From the NCBI GenBank assembly GCA_963738575.1, contig CAVTWY010000001.1:186001-250000 (forward strand): a stretch of DNA of 64,000 nucleotides. Reading direction: 5' to 3'. Position numbers and translations under genes: made by a program. Within the stretch, counting starts at the first letter, position 1. Every line of letters begins with the position of its first letter. The notes under the pieces were generated by a model. That model made no database searches. It was given only the letters and a program-made list of their open reading frames with translations, and had not been told where the DNA came from. Shown here piece by piece: positions 16,244-25,252 of this stretch. The DNA comes from CAVTWY01 sp963738575. GTDB lineage: Bacteria; Pseudomonadota; Gammaproteobacteria; Burkholderiales; Burkholderiaceae_C.

Positions 16244-18391
16244 ATGATGAATTGGCGGGCTTGGGCCGCGGCCTTGTTGTTGGTTGCAGTCACGCCGATG
16301 GCTGCGATGGCGCAGGGCGTCATCCAGTCGATCACGAGCTCGCAACAAGCGGGCGCTGATGTGTTGCGCATTGAGTTCAGTGAACCGCTCAAAGCGGTGC
16401 CAGCCGGGTTTGTGGTGCAGTCGCCTCCCCGCGTGGCGATTGATTTGCCTGCTGTTGGCAGCGCCTTGCAACGCTCTGCAGTCGAGTTGAATCAGGGCAA
16501 TGTGCGTTCGGTCAACGTGGCGCAGACGGGCGAGCGCACACGCTTGGTCGTCAACCTGCGTCAATCGGCCACCTACCGCGCTCAGATCGAAGGCAACGCC
16601 TTGCTGGTGGTGCTTGAAACCGCTGGCCCAACAGCCGCTGTCGGTGCGGGTGCGGCTGCGGCTGCCCCAACACCAACGTTTGCCCCAAACCAGAGTCGCG
16701 ACTCGGGCGGCCTGCGTGAGGTTGATTTCAGGCGTGGCCCTGACGGCGCCGGTCGCATTGTTGTGACATTGCCCAGCAACGACGTGGGTGTTGACATTCG
16801 ACAGCAAGGCAAGTTTTTGTTGGTTGAGTTTTTGCGTTCCACCTTGCCCGACAGCATGCGCCGCCGGTTGGACGTTTCTGACTTTGGCACGCCGGTGTCC
16901 CACATCACGTCAACGCAACAAGGCGACCGGGTTCGCATGTTGATCGAGCCCAACGGCAACTGGGAGCACAGTGCCTACCAAACCGACAACCAGTTTGTGG
17001 TTGAGGTTCGCCGCGCTGTGGTGGACGCCAACAAACTCACCAAAGGCCCCGGTTTTCAGGGTGAAAAGCTTTCGCTCAACTTCCAGAGCATCGAAGTTCG
17101 TGCCTTGCTGCAAGTGATCGCCGATTTCACCAACTTCAACATCGTCACCAGCGACACGGTCTCGGGCAGCTTGACATTGCGTCTGAAAGACGTGCCTTGG
17201 GACCAAGCACTCGACATCATTTTGCAATCCAAGGGCCTTGGCATGCGCCGTTCGGGCAACGTCATCTGGGTGGCACCGAAGGACGAATTGGCCGCTAAAG
17301 AGCAGGCTGATCTCGAAGCAGGCAAGAAGAAAACCGAACTCGAGCCGCTTCGCACCCAGTCGTTCCAGCTTAACTACACCAAGTCTGAAGAAGTGGCCAA
17401 AGGCTTGATGGGCACGGCCCTGGCGGCAAGCGGTGGCGGTGCTGGTGCGTCGTCGTCGAGGATGCTGTCCCCGCGTGGCAGCGTGGTGTTTGACGTTCGA
17501 ACCAACCAGCTCTTCGTCACCGACATCCCTTCCAAGCTGGAAGAGATTCAAGGCCTCATTTCCAAGATTGACACGGCCGTGCGCCAAGTGATGATCGAAG
17601 CGCGCATCGTTGAAGCCAGCGACACCTTTGGCAAGTCTTTGGGTGTGCGTTTGGGGGGCTCTGACCTTCGTGGTACCCGCGGTGGTGTGCCCGGCTGGGG
17701 CCTCAATGGCGACAACCGCGTGGGCGTGGGTGGCAACTACGACGCCATCGGATACCAAACGGGTCAGTCCAACACCAACGGGTTCAACAACTCGCAATTC
17801 GTGAACCTGCCCGCGACCAACCAGGGTGGCTTCAACCCTGCCTCGTTTGCCTTGTCGCTGTTTGGTGCTGCATCCAATCGCTTCTTGAACCTTGAGATTT
17901 CGGCGCTCGAAGCCGACGGCCGCGGCAAGGTGGTGTCGAGCCCTCGCGTGGTCACAGCCGACCAAGTCAAAGCCTTGATCAGCCAGGGCACCAAGATTCC
18001 GTACCAAAAGGCGACCAGCTCGGGTGCCACGGCGATTGAATACCTTGAGGCGTCGTTGAAGCTCGAAGTGACGCCGCAAATCACGCCCGAAGGCAACATC
18101 ATCTTGGACGTGAAGGTGAACAAAGACAGCCTGGGCGCACTGACGCAGGTTGGCCGCGAAATCAACATCAAAGAGGTCAAGACCCAAGTGCTGGTGGAAA
18201 ACGGCGGCACGGTGGTCATTGGCGGCATTTACGAGCAAGTCGAGACATCGTCGATCACCAAGGTGCCCTTGTTGGGCGACATCCCGGTGCTGGGTCACCT
18301 TTTCAGGACCACCAACCGCGATTCAGCGCGCACCGAACTGCTGGTGTTCTTGACGCCCCGCGTTGTGAGTGAACGCACAGCGGTTCGCTGA
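16244..18391 (+). CDS. pilQ: PilQ, type IV pilus secretin
   Basis: PilQ is the outer-membrane channel for the type IV pilus. From ATG 16244 (GGAG Shine-Dalgarno nine bases upstream) the product is 715 aa, with a signal peptide ending AMA, two AMIN domains (about 20-120 and 150-250), an STN domain (about 270-340), a secretin N1 repeat and the secretin core. The core ends VPLLGDIPVLGHLFR and LLVFLTPRVV, the secretin hallmark. A Gly/Asn-rich insert near 480-540 is typical of the family. ATG 16217, overlapping pilP, is an alternative start. Confidence 0.95.
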   Translation: MMNWRAWAAALLLVAVTPMAAMAQGVIQSITSSQQAGADVLRIEFSEPLKAVPAGFVVQSPPRVAIDLPAVGSALQRSAVELNQGNVRSVNVAQTGERTRLVVNLRQSATYRAQIEGNALLVVLETAGPTAAVGAGAAAAAPTPTFAPNQSRDSGGLREVDFRRGPDGAGRIVVTLPSNDVGVDIRQQGKFLLVEFLRSTLPDSMRRRLDVSDFGTPVSHITSTQQGDRVRMLIEPNGNWEHSAYQTDNQFVVEVRRAVVDANKLTKGPGFQGEKLSLNFQSIEVRALLQVIADFTNFNIVTSDTVSGSLTLRLKDVPWDQALDIILQSKGLGMRRSGNVIWVAPKDELAAKEQADLEAGKKKTELEPLRTQSFQLNYTKSEEVAKGLMGTALAASGGGAGASSSRMLSPRGSVVFDVRTNQLFVTDIPSKLEEIQGLISKIDTAVRQVMIEARIVEASDTFGKSLGVRLGGSDLRGTRGGVPGWGLNGDNRVGVGGNYDAIGYQTGQSNTNGFNNSQFVNLPATNQGGFNPASFALSLFGAASNRFLNLEISALEADGRGKVVSSPRVVTADQVKALISQGTKIPYQKATSSGATAIEYLEASLKLEVTPQITPEGNIILDVKVNKDSLGALTQVGREINIKEVKTQVLVENGGTVVIGGIYEQVETSSITKVPLLGDIPVLGHLFRTTNRDSARTELLVFLTPRVVSERTAVR

Positions 18392-18417
18392 TGCACATAG
18401 GAAGATTGGGAAACACT

Positions 18418-20061
18418 ATGAAGGTCTATCGTTGGTTGAACGCTTGCATCGCCGTCTCGATGTTGGTGGCGTGTGGTGGCGGGGGCAGCTCAGCCGGTGC
18501 GCCACCCTTTGGCAACGGCTCGCCCACCAATGGCGCCGCTGACATCGTGGTGGAAACAAGCAAGGCCACCATCGCCAACACCGGGTCTGACACGGTTACC
18601 GTTAAAACGACGGTGCTTGATGGGTCGCGCAACGCCGTGGCCGGCGCCAGGGTGGTGGTAACTGCAGACAGCGATGCCATTGTGGTCACGACCGAGCCCG
18701 AATCGCAAGCCGACGGAACCGTGCTATCGACGGTGACGATTGGTGCTAACCGCGCCAACCGGGTGATCAACCTGACGGCCACCGTGGGTGCACTTGCACG
18801 CACGGCCACGGTGCAAGTGTTCGGCGCCACGTTGACAGGCACTGTCGTTCCAGCGGTGGTGTCACCCGGCGCCAGCGGCTCGATTCAATTCCGCTTGCTC
18901 GATCAGGCCGGCAACGCCATGGTCAACCAGGACATTCAAGTCTCGGCCACAGGTTTGACGCCGGCTTCGGCCGTCGGGCGCACCGGCACGGCGGGCGAGT
19001 TTGAAATGCCCTTCACGGCGCCAACCGCGACCGGCAGCTATGCCGTGACGGCCACGGCGGGTGGTGCCACGACTTCGCCCGCACCGGTGGTGCAGGTTCA
19101 AGCGGTGGGCACGGTAGGCCCAGCCACAGGCGCTATCACGTCGGCATCGGTGTCGGCCAACCCGAGTGTGGTGGGTGCCAATTCGGGCAGCTCCACCACC
19201 AACCGCACCGAGATTCGGGCCTTGTTTTTGGGCGCCAACAACCTGCCGGTGCAAAACGTTCGAGTCAAGTTTGACTTGGCGGGCGACGCCAACTCGATTG
19301 GTGGCGCGTTCACCTCGGGCACGTCGACACTTTACAGCGACGCTTCGGGGGTGGTGACCACCGCCTACATTCCAGGCTCGCGCTCCAGCCCCACCGATGG
19401 CGTCACCGTGCGCGCTTGTTATGGCACGACTGACAGTGACCCCAACTTGACCACGTGCGCCACTTCAACCATCGTCAAGCTGACGGTCACATCGGAGCCC
19501 TTGGCCGTGTCCATCGGAACCGACGGCACGATCCTCAGTGTCAACAACGACTTGATGTACGCCAAGCGTTTCATCGTCAGCGTGGTGGACGCCGCTGGCA
19601 ACGCCAAGCCTGACGTGAACTTGTCGGTGTCGGTCGACTTGCCCAAGTACTACAAGGGCTACTACACCCGTCCCGCCGGTGCGCCGGGCTGGGTCAAGAC
19701 CGAAACTGCAGTTTGCGGCAACGAGGACACCAACAAGAACGGTGTGCTTGAGGCGGGCGAAGACCTGGATGCTGACAACGTGTTGGAGCCCCGCAAGTCG
19801 GACGTGAGCATTGTGCTGACGCATTCGAAGACCCGTGCCGATGGCACTGCGGAAGTGCAGATCCAGTACGCCAAGAACCTGGGCTCTTGGATTGCAGCGC
19901 TCATAACGGTGTCTGCGTCTGGTGTGTCGGGAACCGAAGGGCGCGCGCAGTTCTCGCTCGACCCGGTGCCGGTGGACGCTGCGTCGATCACGTCAACGTC
20001 TTCGCCAGCATTCCAAATCAGCCCTTATGGCATAGTGGGGTCGTGCACCGACAAGAATTGA
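18418..20061 (+). CDS. lipoprotein with repeated bacterial Ig-like domains and a Ca-binding-like loop
   Basis: This 547-aa secreted protein follows pilQ. The signal peptide ends in lipobox LVAC followed by a GGGGSSAG linker. The rest is Ser/Thr/Ala/Val-rich beta sequence in about four Ig-like (Big_1/invasin-type) repeats, for example near VVVETSKATI, SVSANPSVVGANSG and EPLAVSIGTDGTI. A loop DTNKNGVLEAGEDLDADN near residue 440 has EF-hand-like acidic spacing. It is probably an outer-membrane-attached, surface or periplasmic protein. Co-orientation with pilMNOPQ suggests a link to pili or adhesion, but its function is unknown. Confidence 0.72.
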   Translation: MKVYRWLNACIAVSMLVACGGGGSSAGAPPFGNGSPTNGAADIVVETSKATIANTGSDTVTVKTTVLDGSRNAVAGARVVVTADSDAIVVTTEPESQADGTVLSTVTIGANRANRVINLTATVGALARTATVQVFGATLTGTVVPAVVSPGASGSIQFRLLDQAGNAMVNQDIQVSATGLTPASAVGRTGTAGEFEMPFTAPTATGSYAVTATAGGATTSPAPVVQVQAVGTVGPATGAITSASVSANPSVVGANSGSSTTNRTEIRALFLGANNLPVQNVRVKFDLAGDANSIGGAFTSGTSTLYSDASGVVTTAYIPGSRSSPTDGVTVRACYGTTDSDPNLTTCATSTIVKLTVTSEPLAVSIGTDGTILSVNNDLMYAKRFIVSVVDAAGNAKPDVNLSVSVDLPKYYKGYYTRPAGAPGWVKTETAVCGNEDTNKNGVLEAGEDLDADNVLEPRKSDVSIVLTHSKTRADGTAEVQIQYAKNLGSWIAALITVSASGVSGTEGRAQFSLDPVPVDAASITSTSSPAFQISPYGIVGSCTDKN

Positions 20062-20720
20062 ATGGACTGCAGTGCATTGCACTGGTTGGGATGCCCGGCA
20101 GTGGAAAAACCACTGTCGGGCGCCATGTTGCGCGGCATCTGGGCCTTGATTTTTTAGACACCGACCACGAGATCGAATCACACATCGGTGGCACCGTGCG
20201 CGATTTTTTCGCCAACCACGGCGAAGACGCGTTTCGCGATCTCGAGTCCGAGGTGGTTGCGTCGGTCACCACGCGGCCTCAGCACGTTATAGCCACGGGC
20301 GGCGGCGCGGTGTTGCGCGACGTCAACCGTCGCCTGCTGCGTGATCGATGCACTGTTGTCTACCTTCGGTCGATGCCCGAAGAGCTTGCCCGGCGCCTGC
20401 GCTACGACGCCAAGCGTCCTCTGCTGCAAGGTGTCGATCCGCTGCAGCGGCTGCGTGATTTGTTTCGCCAGCGCGACCCGCTCTACCGCGAAACGGCCCA
20501 CTTTGTGATTGAAACCGGCCGCCCGTCAGTGCCCACTTTGGTCAACATGATGTTGATGCAGTTGGAGCTGGCGGGGGTGGTGCCGCCGCAGGTGTGTCTA
20601 GGCACGTGCCTGGGGCCCAATGGGGGGGCAGGCACGCTTCGATTACACGGCGCGGCGGTGACGTTCGATGCACGTTTTCAAGACCTCGTCGTGAGGCCGC
20701 TTCCACCAGTTGCCTGCTGA
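20043..20720 (+). CDS. aroK: shikimate kinase with an unusual C-terminal tail
   Basis: AroK phosphorylates shikimate with ATP in aromatic amino-acid synthesis. Walker A is GMPGSGKT, the shikimate-binding residues are seen in DTDHEIE and ATGGGAVLR, and the lid has RPLL. From GTG 20043 it is 225 aa; TTG 20058, overlapping the previous stop, is an alternative. The family-like part ends near VNMMLMQLELAG. About 40 further residues read across an inverted repeat and into the antisense end of the next gene, so the native 3' end may have been replaced. aroB, normally next, is 9 kb away. Confidence 0.9.
   Translation: MHRQELNGLQCIALVGMPGSGKTTVGRHVARHLGLDFLDTDHEIESHIGGTVRDFFANHGEDAFRDLESEVVASVTTRPQHVIATGGGAVLRDVNRRLLRDRCTVVYLRSMPEELARRLRYDAKRPLLQGVDPLQRLRDLFRQRDPLYRETAHFVIETGRPSVPTLVNMMLMQLELAGVVPPQVCLGTCLGPNGGAGTLRLHGAAVTFDARFQDLVVRPLPPVAC
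20600..20635 (+). repeat. palindrome and inverted repeat at the aroK/island junction
   Basis: AGGCACGTGCCT (20600-20611) is a perfect 12-bp palindrome. Its right half also pairs with CAGGCAC at 20629-20635 (stem GTGCCTG/CAGGCAC at 20606-20612 and 20629-20635), enclosing a CCC/GGG-containing loop with a G7 run. It lies where aroK meets the convergent island gene, so it may serve as a bidirectional terminator or mark an insertion junction. Confidence 0.4.
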
Positions 20721-21521
20721 AAATATTTCGACCTCGCTGAAGCCCTTAAACCCCTGCGCTTCCACCCAACCCCGGATGCGAGGGATGTCAATCACGCCGT
20801 CGCCCATCATGCCGCGGTCGTTAAGAAGGTCGGTGGTGGGGGTTAGCCAGTCGCAGACGTGAAAGGCCAGCAAGCGCGAAGCACCGGCGCGTTCGATTTG
20901 CGATTGCAGTGTCGGGTCCCACCACACATGGTAGACGTCGACAGCAACGCCCAGGGCGCCAGTGTGCAGCGGGTCATGGGCATCGCACAGGTCAAGTGCA
21001 TGCTTTAAGGTGTTGATGCAAGCTCGGTCGGCGGCGTACATCGGGTGCAAGGGCTCGATGGCCAGGGGCATACCACAGGCCTTGGCGTACAAAAGCAGTT
21101 CACCCACGCCGTCGCTCACTTGTTGGCGCGCAAAACCGATGTCTTTGTGCGCCGCTTGGCCCGCCAACGCACCCGGCAGGGCACCCACCACCAACACAAG
21201 GCACGGTGCACCCAGCTCGCACGCTTCGTCAACCGCGCGGTGGTTGTCGTCCATCGCTGCCTTCAGACCCGAAGCATCCACGGCAGTGAACATGCCTCCC
21301 CGGCAATACCCCGAAAGCCGCAACCCCAAGGCTTTCAGCTGCGAAGCAATCGGCTTGAGTCCCGCAGCGGCCACTTGATCGCGCCAAGGGGCCACGGCAC
21401 GAATGCCATGGCGCGCGCAGGCGTCAAGGATCTCGCCCAGCGCGAGGTCTTGTCCCAAGCTCTTGCGCACCGTGGCCGTGTTGATGGACATCCCATCGTG
21501 GTCTTGGCTGAAGTCGCGCAT
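20643..21521 (-). CDS. sugar phosphate isomerase/epimerase (AP-endonuclease-2 TIM-barrel family), last gene of island
   Basis: This 292-aa TIM-barrel protein of the xylose-isomerase-like family has metal-ligand candidates in AIEPLHP (Glu), VAVDVYHVWWDP (Asp/His), LAFHVCDW (His) and FSEVEIFS (Glu). These are the Glu-Asp-His-Glu pattern of divalent-metal epimerases. ATG 21521 overlaps the upstream gene's TGA by one base (TGATG), so it is translationally coupled. Substrate is unknown; a ketose or keto-acid epimerase is the family expectation. Its 3' end overlaps the aroK tail by 78 bases on the opposite strand. Confidence 0.82.
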   Translation of the reverse strand: MRDFSQDHDGMSINTATVRKSLGQDLALGEILDACARHGIRAVAPWRDQVAAAGLKPIASQLKALGLRLSGYCRGGMFTAVDASGLKAAMDDNHRAVDEACELGAPCLVLVVGALPGALAGQAAHKDIGFARQQVSDGVGELLLYAKACGMPLAIEPLHPMYAADRACINTLKHALDLCDAHDPLHTGALGVAVDVYHVWWDPTLQSQIERAGASRLLAFHVCDWLTPTTDLLNDRGMMGDGVIDIPRIRGWVEAQGFKGFSEVEIFSAGNWWKRPHDEVLKTCIERHRRAV

Positions 21522-22705
21522 CAGTGCACCCCGTGAAGGCTCAACAAGGTTTTCATCCGCTGCACGGCAAGGTCGGGTTGCTCCAACACGTGCGCCGCGT
21601 CGGCCAACCGGAAAAGCTCGGCAAAGTGGACGATTGACCGTGCACTTTGCTGCCCACCCACCATGGTGAAATGGTTTTGGTGCCCGTTGAGCCACGCCAT
21701 GAACACCACACCCGTTTTGTAGAAGCGCGTGGGGGCGGCAAAGATGTGGCGTGACAGGGGTACGGTGGGGCCCAAGATGGCGTGGAACTTGGCCACTTGC
21801 CCTTGGGCAAGCGCACCCAGCGCCGCGCTCGCAGCGGGGGCAATGGCATCGAAGATACCCAGCAGTGCGTCACTTTGTGCGTGGTTGGCTGCTTCGCCCC
21901 AACCGTCGCCAGCGATCAGCTCGGCGTAGTTAAAGTCGTCCCCGGTGTACATGCGAACCTTGGCAGGCAGGCGGCGTCGCATGGCAATTTCTTTGTCTTT
22001 GTCGAGCAGCGATATTTTGATGCCGTCAACCTTGCTGGCGTGTGTGGCAATGACCGCAAGCGCGGTGTCCATGGCGCGGTCGACGTTGTCATTACCCCAG
22101 TAGCCCTTCAGTGCAGGGTCAAACATGTCGCCCAACCAGTGCAGCACCACCGGCTGCTTGGCTTGGCTCAACACGCGGTCGTACACGCGCTCGTAGTCGG
22201 CCGGGCTCTTGGCGACCCGTGCCAGTGCTCGGCTTGCCATGACGATCAGTTTGCCGCCGAGTTTTTCGATGGCGGCCATTTGGGTCTCGTAACCCGCGAT
22301 CACCTCGTCGACTGTTTTGACGTTTTCAAGCACAAGGTGATCGGTCCCACAGCCCGAGGCCACCTGCGCGCCGGGTGTGTCCTGCGCCGCGTCGATGGAG
22401 CGGCGAATTAGATCCAATGAGGTGGGCCAGTCCAAGCCCATGCCACGCTGCGCCGTGTCCATCGCCTCGGCCACACCCAGGCCTAACGACCAAAGGCGTT
22501 GGCGGTAGGCGATGGTTTGGTCCCAGTCGATCGCACACGCAAGCCAGGGATCAATGGCAGCCCTCGGGTCGGCAACCACGTGAGCTGCCGCGTAGGCGAT
22601 GCGATTGAAGGTCAGGCCAGCCGGCGGTGGTTCAGGTGGTGTGCCCTGCAGGGTGTAGGGCTCAATGGTCCCCGCGAGGGTGGGTAGTTTGAGGGTGTGC
22701 GCCAT
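21521..22705 (-). CDS. DUF993 family protein, dihydrodipicolinate-synthase-like aldolase
   Basis: This 394-aa predicted TIM-barrel protein is of the DUF993 group, related to the DHDPS/NAL class I aldolases. Recognisable segments are NRIAYAAAHVV, a lysine in VDGIKISLLDKDKE that could be the Schiff-base residue, and MYTGDDFNY. It may cleave a 2-keto-3-deoxy sugar acid or a related compound, but no activity is established here. It lies four bases after the Gfo/Idh gene and is coupled to the downstream epimerase. Confidence 0.78.
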   Translation of the reverse strand: MAHTLKLPTLAGTIEPYTLQGTPPEPPPAGLTFNRIAYAAAHVVADPRAAIDPWLACAIDWDQTIAYRQRLWSLGLGVAEAMDTAQRGMGLDWPTSLDLIRRSIDAAQDTPGAQVASGCGTDHLVLENVKTVDEVIAGYETQMAAIEKLGGKLIVMASRALARVAKSPADYERVYDRVLSQAKQPVVLHWLGDMFDPALKGYWGNDNVDRAMDTALAVIATHASKVDGIKISLLDKDKEIAMRRRLPAKVRMYTGDDFNYAELIAGDGWGEAANHAQSDALLGIFDAIAPAASAALGALAQGQVAKFHAILGPTVPLSRHIFAAPTRFYKTGVVFMAWLNGHQNHFTMVGGQQSARSIVHFAELFRLADAAHVLEQPDLAVQRMKTLLSLHGVH

Positions 22706-22708
22706 GTG

Positions 22709-23872
22709 TCACACCTTCAGCGCAGGCACGTCAACCCAGCGGCGCTGCTTCCAGCTCTCCAGGGCCAGCTCAACCAACTGCACACCCTTGGCGCCTTCGG
22801 GCAGCGTCCACGCATAGGGTTCATCTTCGACCACATGGCGAATGAAATGCTCCCACTGGATCTTGAAGCCGTTGTCGTAAACCTGCGTATCAGGCACTTC
22901 TTGCCATTGCTCAAAAAACGGCATGGTCTGTTTCTGATCGGGATTCCACACGGGTCGCGGCGTGTTCACGCGGCTTTGTGCGCGGCAATCGGAGAGCCCC
23001 GCAACAGCAGAACCGTGGGTGCCATCAACGTGGAAGGTGACAAGGTCGTCACGACGTACGCGGGTGGCCCAGCTCATGTTGAGCTGGGCAATCACGGGTT
23101 CGCCACCGTGGCCAATGAGCTCGGCCGTTGCATAGGCGGCGTCGTCGGCCGTGCAGGTGTAGGGCTTGCCGGCTTCGTCCCAGCGCCGGGGAATGTGCGT
23201 CGTGCCGATGCACGACACGGACTTCACTTCACCAAACAAGTTGTCAAGCACGTAGCGCCAGTGGCACATCATGTCGAGAATCACGCCACCACCGTCCTCT
23301 TTGCGGTAGTTCCAGCTCGGGCGCTGGATGGGCTGCAAGTCACCCTCAAACACCCAGTAACCAAACTCCAAGCGCACGCTGAGCATGCGGCCAAAGAAGC
23401 CCGCGCGACGCAACATGTCGAGTTTGCGAAGGCCAGGCAAAAAAAGCTTGTCTTGAACGGCGCCGTGTTTGAGGCCCGAGGCCATGGCCAACCGCGCAAC
23501 CTCCACCGCTTCGTTGAGGTTGGTGGCGATGGGCTTTTCGCAATAGACGTGCTTGCCAGCCCGAATGGCCTTGGCGAGCAGTGCGGGGCGCATTTGTGTG
23601 GTGCCAGCGTCGAAGAACACGGTGTCGTCGGGGTTGGCCAGCGCGGCGTCAAGGTCGGTGCCCCAGCGCGCAATGCCGTGGGATTTGGCAAGGGCTTCAA
23701 TTTTCTCGGCATGGCGTCCGATCAGGATGGGGTCGGGCATGACTTTGTCTCCATTGCGCAGCGCGACGCCGCCCTGTGCGCGGATGGCGACAATGGATCT
23801 GATCAAGTGCTGGTTCATGCCCATGCGCCCGGTCACGCCGTGCATGATGAGGCCAAGTCGTTGAGTTGCCAT
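22709..23872 (-). CDS. Gfo/Idh/MocA-family NAD(P)-dependent oxidoreductase
   Basis: This 387-aa protein has an N-terminal Rossmann fold (GVTGRMGMNQ) and the family EKP motif in YCEKPIATN. A C-terminal Gfo/Idh alpha-beta substrate domain carries a candidate catalytic histidine in DMMCHWRYVLDNL. It would oxidise or reduce a sugar, polyol or sugar acid. It occupies the middle of the island; a three-base gap to the DUF993 gene implies a shared transcript. Confidence 0.87.
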   Translation of the reverse strand: MATQRLGLIMHGVTGRMGMNQHLIRSIVAIRAQGGVALRNGDKVMPDPILIGRHAEKIEALAKSHGIARWGTDLDAALANPDDTVFFDAGTTQMRPALLAKAIRAGKHVYCEKPIATNLNEAVEVARLAMASGLKHGAVQDKLFLPGLRKLDMLRRAGFFGRMLSVRLEFGYWVFEGDLQPIQRPSWNYRKEDGGGVILDMMCHWRYVLDNLFGEVKSVSCIGTTHIPRRWDEAGKPYTCTADDAAYATAELIGHGGEPVIAQLNMSWATRVRRDDLVTFHVDGTHGSAVAGLSDCRAQSRVNTPRPVWNPDQKQTMPFFEQWQEVPDTQVYDNGFKIQWEHFIRHVVEDEPYAWTLPEGAKGVQLVELALESWKQRRWVDVPALKV

Positions 23873-23896
23873 GGTGAGTCTTTCGTAGATGCAGGG

Positions 23897-25252
23897 TCAG
23901 TGAATGGGCTGCAAGCTGCCCCAATGCGGCATGGCGGCTGACGCAAACCCGATGACGTTCAGCGATGTCAAGTCGAGCCGACCGTGACGAACAGCCAAGT
24001 GGGGGCGGCCCAGGCTTGATTCGTACAGACTGGGGTGTGCACGCGCAAAGGCTTCTGCTTCTTCAGCGGAGGCGCTGCCAAAGCCGTCCGCGTAGTGGTG
24101 GCCGTTGCGCTCGATGTGTTGAACCCCCAAACTGGCCGCCAGCAGGGTGTCTTGCTGCACGGCCAAGCCTGCTTGGCAGGTGAGGTCTTCACCGGACAAC
24201 AGCAGGTGCGGGTCCTGCGCGATGCGCAGCGCGTTGCAAAGTGATCGGTAGATGCCTTTGCAGGCTTTGGTGGAAATACCGCTGTAGCCCAACGCCAGGC
24301 CTTCAACCAAAGCATCGGCGTGGTCGTCTGATTCGTCCAAGATCACAGGCGTGGCAATGCCAATCGATGCAATGGATTCACGCAGGGCCACAGCGCGAGC
24401 CAGAGGTTGCTCCAGCAACAAGGTGCGCGCCAGCAAATCGCGAAGTGCGGGCGCGTTCACCAATGCGCGCCAGAACCGCCCCAGACTGGCAGCGTCGGAG
24501 AACGTCTCGTTGCCGTCCAGTGTGACGCGCCAATCGCCGCCCCAACGTTGCAGCACGTCGGCAATGCGGGTAAGCCGTTCCAGGTCGGACTCGATTTGCC
24601 CACAAAGCTTGAGTTTGAAGTGGTGCAAGCCATGCTTCTGGATGGCCGCCTGCAGTGTGGCGGGCAAGCCATCTTGGGGATCGATGCCGGGGTCGCTTTC
24701 TGTCAATCGATCGGCCAGGCCGACGGTGTGGCGCAGCACCACGTGGGATGGGCGCACCCGGGCCAGTCGCGTGCTCCAGGGGTCACCCAACACGCCCGCA
24801 TGCAGCCCGTCGTTCCAGGAAACAGCGGCGGCGCGAAGCGCTGCATCGGCCACGGCTTTGTCGAGCAGGGCCGGTCCAAACTGCGCCGCCAGAAGGGGCA
24901 TGCCACGCGACACCGACACCGCGACAGCCTGCTCACCCGACACTTGAGCGTGCTGGTAAGGCGACATCACATCGGTGTGGGCCAACATGGCGTCGCGGGC
25001 ATGGCGCAGCGATTGACGCAGCTGTTCAAAATTTTGCGCGTGAGACAGTTCTGGCGATTTGTCGAACCATTTGGGCACCATAAGCTCGGCGGTTGCACCC
25101 ACCACGGTCCGGCCATTGGCCTCGGCATGGACCTGCACAAACGCTTGGGGACACTGCGTGACGGTGGCGGCACCAAAGCGAAAAGGCAACCGCAGCGTGA
25201 CTGGGCGCTGAAACAGCTGAACATCGTGGATGCGCAACGGCTGGCCCATCAT
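23897..25252 (-). CDS. enolase-superfamily (mandelate racemase/muconate lactonizing-like) enzyme
   Basis: The product is 451 aa with an N-terminal capping domain and a modified TIM barrel. Visible active-site elements are KLK in HHFKLKLCG (strand 2), metal ligands Asp in VTLDGNE, Glu in LLEQPL and Asp/Glu in ILDESDDH, and a lysine in GISTKACKG (strand 6). This lysine pairing is more like the MLE subgroup than the His-Asp dyad of mandelate racemase. It is plausibly a sugar-acid dehydratase or epimerase. ATG 25252 overlaps the upstream stop. Confidence 0.82.
   Translation of the reverse strand: MMGQPLRIHDVQLFQRPVTLRLPFRFGAATVTQCPQAFVQVHAEANGRTVVGATAELMVPKWFDKSPELSHAQNFEQLRQSLRHARDAMLAHTDVMSPYQHAQVSGEQAVAVSVSRGMPLLAAQFGPALLDKAVADAALRAAAVSWNDGLHAGVLGDPWSTRLARVRPSHVVLRHTVGLADRLTESDPGIDPQDGLPATLQAAIQKHGLHHFKLKLCGQIESDLERLTRIADVLQRWGGDWRVTLDGNETFSDAASLGRFWRALVNAPALRDLLARTLLLEQPLARAVALRESIASIGIATPVILDESDDHADALVEGLALGYSGISTKACKGIYRSLCNALRIAQDPHLLLSGEDLTCQAGLAVQQDTLLAASLGVQHIERNGHHYADGFGSASAEEAEAFARAHPSLYESSLGRPHLAVRHGRLDLTSLNVIGFASAAMPHWGSLQPIH

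Noticed and set aside
16910..18298. Open frame of 462 codons antisense to pilQ
   Set aside because: Wholly inside the secretin coding sequence, and its composition is that of a shadow frame.
22697..23941. Open frame of 414 codons antisense to the Gfo/Idh gene
   Set aside because: The minus-strand gene has Rossmann and EKP motifs, and this one has none.
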